17,138 nucleotides of DNA from JBAWAP01 sp049589355 (GTDB taxonomy: Bacteria > Chloroflexota > Anaerolineae > VGOG01), in assembly GCA_049589355.1 (NCBI GenBank), contig JBAWAP010000132.1, positions 1 to 17,138 of the forward strand. The letters are read 5' to 3'. Every line of letters starts with the position of its first letter. Positions within the stretch are counted from its first letter, which is position 1. Positions 13,671 through 17,138 of this stretch are shown one piece after another. The notes under the pieces were generated by a model. It did no database searches and was not told the DNA's origin. It saw only the letters and a program-made list of their open reading frames with translations. Position numbers and translations under genes: made by a program.

Positions 13671-14108
13671 CTACCGCCGGATTACCTGATAATCATCAGG
13701 CTCGGCAATTAGCAAGATCTCGTTCCGCTTATAGTCAAAGATAGCCGCGAACTGATTGAGGACATCGCGACCCAATACAGGCACATCCGAGGTCACCGGG
13801 TCGGCCATGACGCCGATGTTGCCAGCAAAAACCTTGGCCTCGCCTGTCTCCGCCTCCAGGCGTAGCCAGATGTGAGTCTCATAATACAGAAAACCGCCAC
13901 TCACTCCACTGGCATCGCTTTTGAGGGGTAAGGGGGACACGTCCAGATCCAGGTGGGCAACGCACGCGTGGTTTAGGAAGGTAGCATCTGCCCCTGTATC
14001 AATCAGGAAAGGGATGGGAACCCAATTGCCTGACGCCGAGCGCACTCGCAGGGCCACGAAGGGACGGTAGATACCACCCCGAGCCACGTAACGCCCTCTA
14101 ACGATCAT
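13671..14108 (-). CDS. Retropepsin-like aspartyl protease-fold protein
   Basis: 145 residues without signal peptide. The active-site motif of retropepsin-type aspartic proteases is clear: hydrophobic strand then Asp37-Thr-Gly-Ala ('FLIDTGADATFLN'). Later 'DVPVLGRDVLNQF' matches the 'hLGrd.L' segment that follows in single-domain bacterial versions. One Asp per chain implies a homodimer. The gene overlaps the DUF5678 gene by 11 bases (14098-14108), so the two are translationally coupled. Small cellular retropepsins next to short partners are common in Chloroflexota and cyanobacteria; the substrate is unknown. Confidence 0.85.
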   Translation of the reverse strand: MIVRGRYVARGGIYRPFVALRVRSASGNWVPIPFLIDTGADATFLNHACVAHLDLDVSPLPLKSDASGVSGGFLYYETHIWLRLEAETGEAKVFAGNIGVMADPVTSDVPVLGRDVLNQFAAIFDYKRNEILLIAEPDDYQVIRR

Positions 14109-14370
14109 AGATCATTTTCCTCTCTACCAGGGGTATATAGAGGACAAATGGACCTCGGCTCCCCTCCTGGGAAGTAGCCAGATCGTAGGCAGCCTTATAA
14201 CTGTCAGCAGCGAAAACCTTGCCGCCCGCTACGGCGACGTACTTCCCCTTGAATTGCTCGCTGATCTCAGCCGAATGGGCGTTGAACCAATCCATGTTTT
14301 GCAAACACTCCTGAACAGCGGCTACTGCCTCTGGTTCCAACTTTTCATCACGCACGAATTGCAAAGGCAT
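14098..14370 (-). CDS. DUF5678-family small protein
   Basis: 90 residues from ATG 14368-14370, preceded by GGAGGGAAGGAG. An in-frame GTG at 14520 would add 50 residues, but it lies upstream of the promoter at 14447-14475 and reads unlike protein, so I reject it. The core 'WFNAHSAEISEQFKGKYVAVAGGKVFAADSY' matches the DUF5678 pattern, a Trp and a 'GKYVAV..GKV.A' strand pair followed by a helix. Function is unknown. The overlap with the downstream retropepsin-like gene suggests the two products act together, for example as protease and regulator or substrate; this is inference. Confidence 0.8.
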   Translation of the reverse strand: MPLQFVRDEKLEPEAVAAVQECLQNMDWFNAHSAEISEQFKGKYVAVAGGKVFAADSYKAAYDLATSQEGSRGPFVLYIPLVERKMIYDR

Positions 14371-14446
14371 CTCCTTCCCTCCCTGTCTTCCATAATCATC
14401 CCTCTCCTCGCTCCTGGCAATGGATAAACACGGATTAACCATGCAT

Positions 14447-14475
14447 ATTATAGCATCAACAGGCCGTAGTTGCAA
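14447..14475 (-). promoter_or_regulatory. Sigma-70 promoter for the DUF5678/retropepsin pair
   Basis: On the minus strand TTGCAA (14470-14475) and a perfect TATAAT (14447-14452) are 17 bases apart. The expected start near 14440 gives a 70-base leader before ATG 14370. It excludes the upstream GTG start for the first gene and separates the pair from the truncated oxidoreductase gene. Confidence 0.7.
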
Positions 14476-14520
14476 CCGGATTTTGCACCAACTGTTTGCT
14501 GGCAACTCCTCCAGCGACAC

Positions 14521-14814
14521 TCAATTAGAGTCGTAGACGATGGCGCCCCCTTCGACGATCTTGTCCCAATGGCGTGGGATCGTCTCCTCGGTCAGCGCCA
14601 GCAACAGGTGCACCGGTTCCATGTGGGAATAGAGCGGATGGTCGCTTATGCGGACGGAGTAGAAGTTGTGGCCGCCTCGGATGCGCGAGTAGTAGTCTGG
14701 CAGGCCGAAGACGTGCAGCCCGCCCCGCGCCAGCGCCTTGCGGAAGCCGGCGCCGCTCGACTCCACTCCGTCGCCTGCTTCCCCGCCGATTCTGATGGTC
14801 ATGTCGTTAGTCAT
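14521..14814 (-). pseudogene. 5' fragment of a 2-oxoacid:ferredoxin oxidoreductase subunit
   Basis: About 97 residues from ATG 14812-14814, seven bases after GAGGAG; ATG 14815-14817 is equally close. The sequence 'IRIGGEAGDGVESSGAGF', 'LPDYYSRIRGGHNFYSVRIS' and 'HLLLALTEETIPRHWDKI' matches the gamma-type N-terminal domain of alpha subunits such as KorA/PorA-type enzymes, which oxidise 2-oxoacids to acyl-CoA with ferredoxin. Full subunits have about 550-600 residues and free-standing gamma subunits about 180, so this is cut short, by TGA 14521-14523. What follows does not resemble the family in any frame. The promoter-like site upstream and intact start suggest a recent deletion, though a short functional domain cannot be excluded. 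Confidence 0.7.
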
Positions 14815-14841
14815 CATTTTACTCCTCACATCATCGCTCAC

Positions 14842-15302
14842 GCCGGCAGAAGCAGATCATATCCTGCTCGCGCAGCGCCACTTGTGCCAGAATCCAACCT
14901 TGTTCCCCCTGGGCATTGGGTATCTCGACGATGGCTTCTGTATGGCATCATTATAACATAAACGCCCATTCTTGGGCAACTGAGTCCAACAAGAACAGGC
15001 TTCAGGGTAGTGGAGCTTGGCAATAGGGGAACAAGAAGTGGACTTCTGGCGCCAGTACTACGGAGGAATTCTAGAGGTTTGGGAGATAGCGGACGAGGAC
15101 AATGGCCTCTGGCCATTGCTGAAAGAGAGGTCATTCTAAACTAAGTCGAGTTGGCGTCACTTCATCCAGCAGACGAGCCTACCCATCGTTAGCACTGCCA
15201 ACCCGACCCACGGCTAGAAGTGCAACGCTCCTCGGCTGGCTGTGGCACTGGGGCCGGAATGGGCGGTAGGCGTACAGTGCGCAATACTTTGGCCCTCCTT
15301 AT
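14842..15302. other. 461-base gap with only weak coding traces
   Basis: No gene can be supported here. A promoter-like pair lies at 14950-14979. On the minus strand a start-less open frame (14838-14947) reads in part 'EQGWILAQVALREQDMICF', and on the plus strand one at 15011-15139 reads 'EQEVDFWRQYYGGILEVWE' and ends at TAA. Both read like protein but lack good starts and are probably debris of lost genes, consistent with the truncated oxidoreductase gene beside them. A 7-bp inverted repeat (AATGGCC-TCT-GGCCATT) is at 15101-15117. The rest shows nothing I can name. Confidence 0.4.
14950..14979 (-). promoter_or_regulatory. Possible promoter upstream of the oxidoreductase fragment
   Basis: On the minus strand TTGCCC (14974-14979) and a perfect TATAAT (14950-14955) are 18 bases apart. 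The leader to the ATG at 14814 would be about 130 bases. The -35 match is weaker than for the other promoters in the window. Confidence 0.45.
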
Positions 15303-17138
15303 TCAAATCGCAGGACAAATGCCCCCTGCACTCTCTTCGAAAATGAACTCTAAGTTGATATAGTGCATCAAATCCCCACTGCCAGCGTGATCTGGTACCA
15401 CCTCCTGAGCCGAGTTGATGACGAGTCGCTCTTCCTCCCGTTCGAGAACTCGAATAAACGCCTCAGCCACAGCGGGGTCGAATTGAGTACCGGCGCAATG
15501 CCTGGTCTCGGCAAGGATTTCACCCAGGGACATGGCCCGGCGGTGCGGGCGATCCGAGGCCATAGCCTCGACGGCATCGGAGACAGCCAGGATGCGCGCT
15601 TCCAGAGGAATCTCGTCCTCCCACAGGCCGTCGGGATAGCCACTGCCGTCCCACCACTCGTGATGGTGCCTGACGAAGGGCGCCAGGTGTCGCAGGCCCT
15701 GGCACGTCTCCAGGAACTCCGCCCCCAGAGCGGCGTGAGTTATGACTTGTTTATACTCCCCGGGAGTCAGCTTGCCCGGCTTGTGAAGGACATGTTCTGA
15801 GACGCCGATCTTGCCGATATCGTGGAGAAAGGCCGCCTGGCGCAGATACTCCACACGCTCAGCCGGCAGGCCCAGTTCCATGGCTATGGCGGTCGCATAG
15901 TCTGCCACCTTGGCTGAATGGCCGGACACATAAGGATCACGGGCATCAATGATCTTGGCCAGGGTCAGGAACAGCTCTTCGTTGAGCTGTCGCATGGCTT
16001 TGCTGGCACTGACGATCTCGCGGTTTGCCAGGCTGAGTTCCTGGTACATACGCTGCAGTTCCCGCACGCTGTCCTCCGTCCGCTCGACATACTGCCTCTG
16101 CACATAGCTCATCATGAGCACGGGCAGCACGAACACAATGACACCCGCCGGCCCCAGAGTAACATAGGCGACGCTCAGAAACAGCCCCATCATGCAGAGC
16201 ACCAAATAGTGGGCGGCCAGCCACTGGAACTGCTCACGCCAAGTGACCATGATGCTCGTCCCCTCCGACAGACTGATGGCGGTGGCTATGAGACCGGTCT
16301 CGATGACGTAGTAGGCCAGGGCGGCGACGACAACCGGAATCCATAGCAGCGGCAGGCTCGACACCTGCAACGGGATGGCCAGAACGACGATGATAAGCAC
16401 AGGCACTAACCCGGCCAGGACGTGGGTGGCCCAGTTGAAGGCCGTCTTGTACCAAACAGGCCGGCGCTGCATGTAGTGAGCCAGAACGATCACGGCACTG
16501 ACGCAGGCCACGCCAGGAACACCGGTGAACAGCGCCGCGGCGAAGTTGACCGCCATCGAGGCCGAGATCGAGCTATCCCCGTACAGGTTCTTTACCTGTG
16601 GCAGTTGGGCGATCACCGCCACGACAGTGAGCAGACCAATGGCGCCCAGGTCTGGCTGGGGACCCAGGACAGACCCCAGTATCACCACTGCTACCCCGGC
16701 CGCAATTACCCCACTCACGAATAACCAAAGCAATACGCCCGGATATTCCCTCACCAATGTCGTGGAGTCGGCTTGCCCCTCCCCCTTGACAAACATCGTT
16801 GGTCCGTCAGCATTCGGCGTCGTGCCCACGTTCGCAGTGTCCGGCCTGGAGTGGAATACTGGCATATCAGTGGAAGCCAGGCGATCCTCGGCGACTGCAC
16901 CCTCCAGCCTGATGGAGTGAGGCACGTCTGAGGCGCACACCACGCAGTTCCGACCCTTCAGCTTGGCATGGTACACCGCCACATCCGACTCATGAATCAA
17001 ATCGGTGGGCACAGTGGCATCCCAGGGAAAGCACGCTACACCGAGACTGATCGTGGTGCGGATGGGCGTGGCGCTGGTCCGCACCTCAAAGCTAGCCGCC
17101 TCCACCGCCTCCCGTAGCCGCTCGGCAAAAGACCGCGC
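15303..17138 (-). CDS. GGDEF - membrane region - HD-GYP cyclic-di-GMP protein (5' partial)
   Basis: The frame is open to the window edge, so the start is missing; at least 611 residues are present. Numbered from the GTG at 17103-17105: residues 1-57 are the end of a GGDEF diguanylate cyclase domain ('TTISLGVACFP', 'DVAVYHAKLKGRNCV'). A polar linker follows (58-120), then a membrane region of about seven or eight helices (122-335), a coiled coil (340-375) and a full HD-GYP domain. The HD-GYP domain has His428-Asp429 in 'AFLHDIGKIG', 'HHHEWWDGSGYPDGL' with Gly-Tyr-Pro at 489-491, and 'ARILAVSDAVEAMASDRPHR'. HD-GYP hydrolyses cyclic di-GMP; GGDEF makes it. Whether the cyclase is active cannot be judged because its GGDEF motif is outside the window. 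A membrane block between the two enzyme domains is an unusual order. Confidence 0.9.
   Translation of the reverse strand, partial: ARSFAERLREAVEAASFEVRTSATPIRTTISLGVACFPWDATVPTDLIHESDVAVYHAKLKGRNCVVCASDVPHSIRLEGAVAEDRLASTDMPVFHSRPDTANVGTTPNADGPTMFVKGEGQADSTTLVREYPGVLLWLFVSGVIAAGVAVVILGSVLGPQPDLGAIGLLTVVAVIAQLPQVKNLYGDSSISASMAVNFAAALFTGVPGVACVSAVIVLAHYMQRRPVWYKTAFNWATHVLAGLVPVLIIVVLAIPLQVSSLPLLWIPVVVAALAYYVIETGLIATAISLSEGTSIMVTWREQFQWLAAHYLVLCMMGLFLSVAYVTLGPAGVIVFVLPVLMMSYVQRQYVERTEDSVRELQRMYQELSLANREIVSASKAMRQLNEELFLTLAKIIDARDPYVSGHSAKVADYATAIAMELGLPAERVEYLRQAAFLHDIGKIGVSEHVLHKPGKLTPGEYKQVITHAALGAEFLETCQGLRHLAPFVRHHHEWWDGSGYPDGLWEDEIPLEARILAVSDAVEAMASDRPHRRAMSLGEILAETRHCAGTQFDPAVAEAFIRVLEREEERLVINSAQEVVPDHAGSGDLMHYINLEFIFEESAGGICPAI

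Noticed and set aside
14371..14520. GTG start at 14520 for the DUF5678 gene
   Set aside because: A clear promoter at 14447-14475 lies inside the extension, and ATG 14370 has a strong ribosome binding site at the start of the conserved sequence.
14521..14523. TGA at the end of the oxidoreductase fragment as another selenocysteine
   Set aside because: The codons after it show no similarity to the family, no Cys is expected at this position, and the next bases belong to an unrelated promoter region.
1..17138. tRNA, rRNA or riboswitch
   Set aside because: Reading both strands I found no cloverleaf, rRNA segment or familiar riboswitch core that I could support by eye.

Overview
The window most resembles a free-living bacterium of the phylum Chloroflexota (Anaerolineae-like). 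This is inferred from composition and gene style, not from a marker gene. The signs are moderately high GC, lipoproteins with long Thr-Pro linkers and META domains, an NBR1-type Ig domain on a solute-binding protein, a DUF5678 plus retropepsin-like pair, and NarL-type two-component systems. Every well-supported gene lies on the minus strand. The one exception is a 34-codon transposase-like tail on the plus strand at the left edge.

Layout, in transcription order from right to left. (1) 15303-17138: a membrane protein with the end of a GGDEF domain, a central membrane region and a C-terminal HD-GYP domain, cut by the window edge. (2) 14098-14841: a 5' fragment of a 2-oxoacid:ferredoxin oxidoreductase subunit that stops after about 90 residues, then its own promoter and an overlapping DUF5678 / aspartyl-protease-fold pair. 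(3) 10571-13534: a rubrerythrin-like diiron protein, a TspO-related membrane protein, an alpha/beta hydrolase and a peroxiredoxin. The peroxiredoxin's catalytic cysteine position is an in-frame UGA followed by a SECIS-like hairpin, so I read it as a selenoprotein. (4) 9237-10496: glgC (glycogen synthesis). (5) 5517-9205: a haem-binding lipoprotein, a Rieske ferredoxin, a Crp/Fnr-type regulator, and a NarL-type histidine kinase and response regulator, closing on a terminator at 5337-5370. (6) 393-5270: a stand-alone receiver with a near-consensus promoter, then two large META-domain lipoproteins. The first has lost its last domain to an amber codon and a frameshift.

Several genes suggest a redox and oxidative-stress theme: the selenoperoxiredoxin, the diiron protein, the Rieske protein, the haem lipoprotein and the TspO-like protein. 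Around them sit signalling proteins (kinase, two receivers, Crp-like factor, c-di-GMP enzyme) and exported sensing or binding lipoproteins. The strongest discovery is the selenoprotein at 10571-11047. A standard gene caller would reduce it to a 108-residue fragment lacking its active site.
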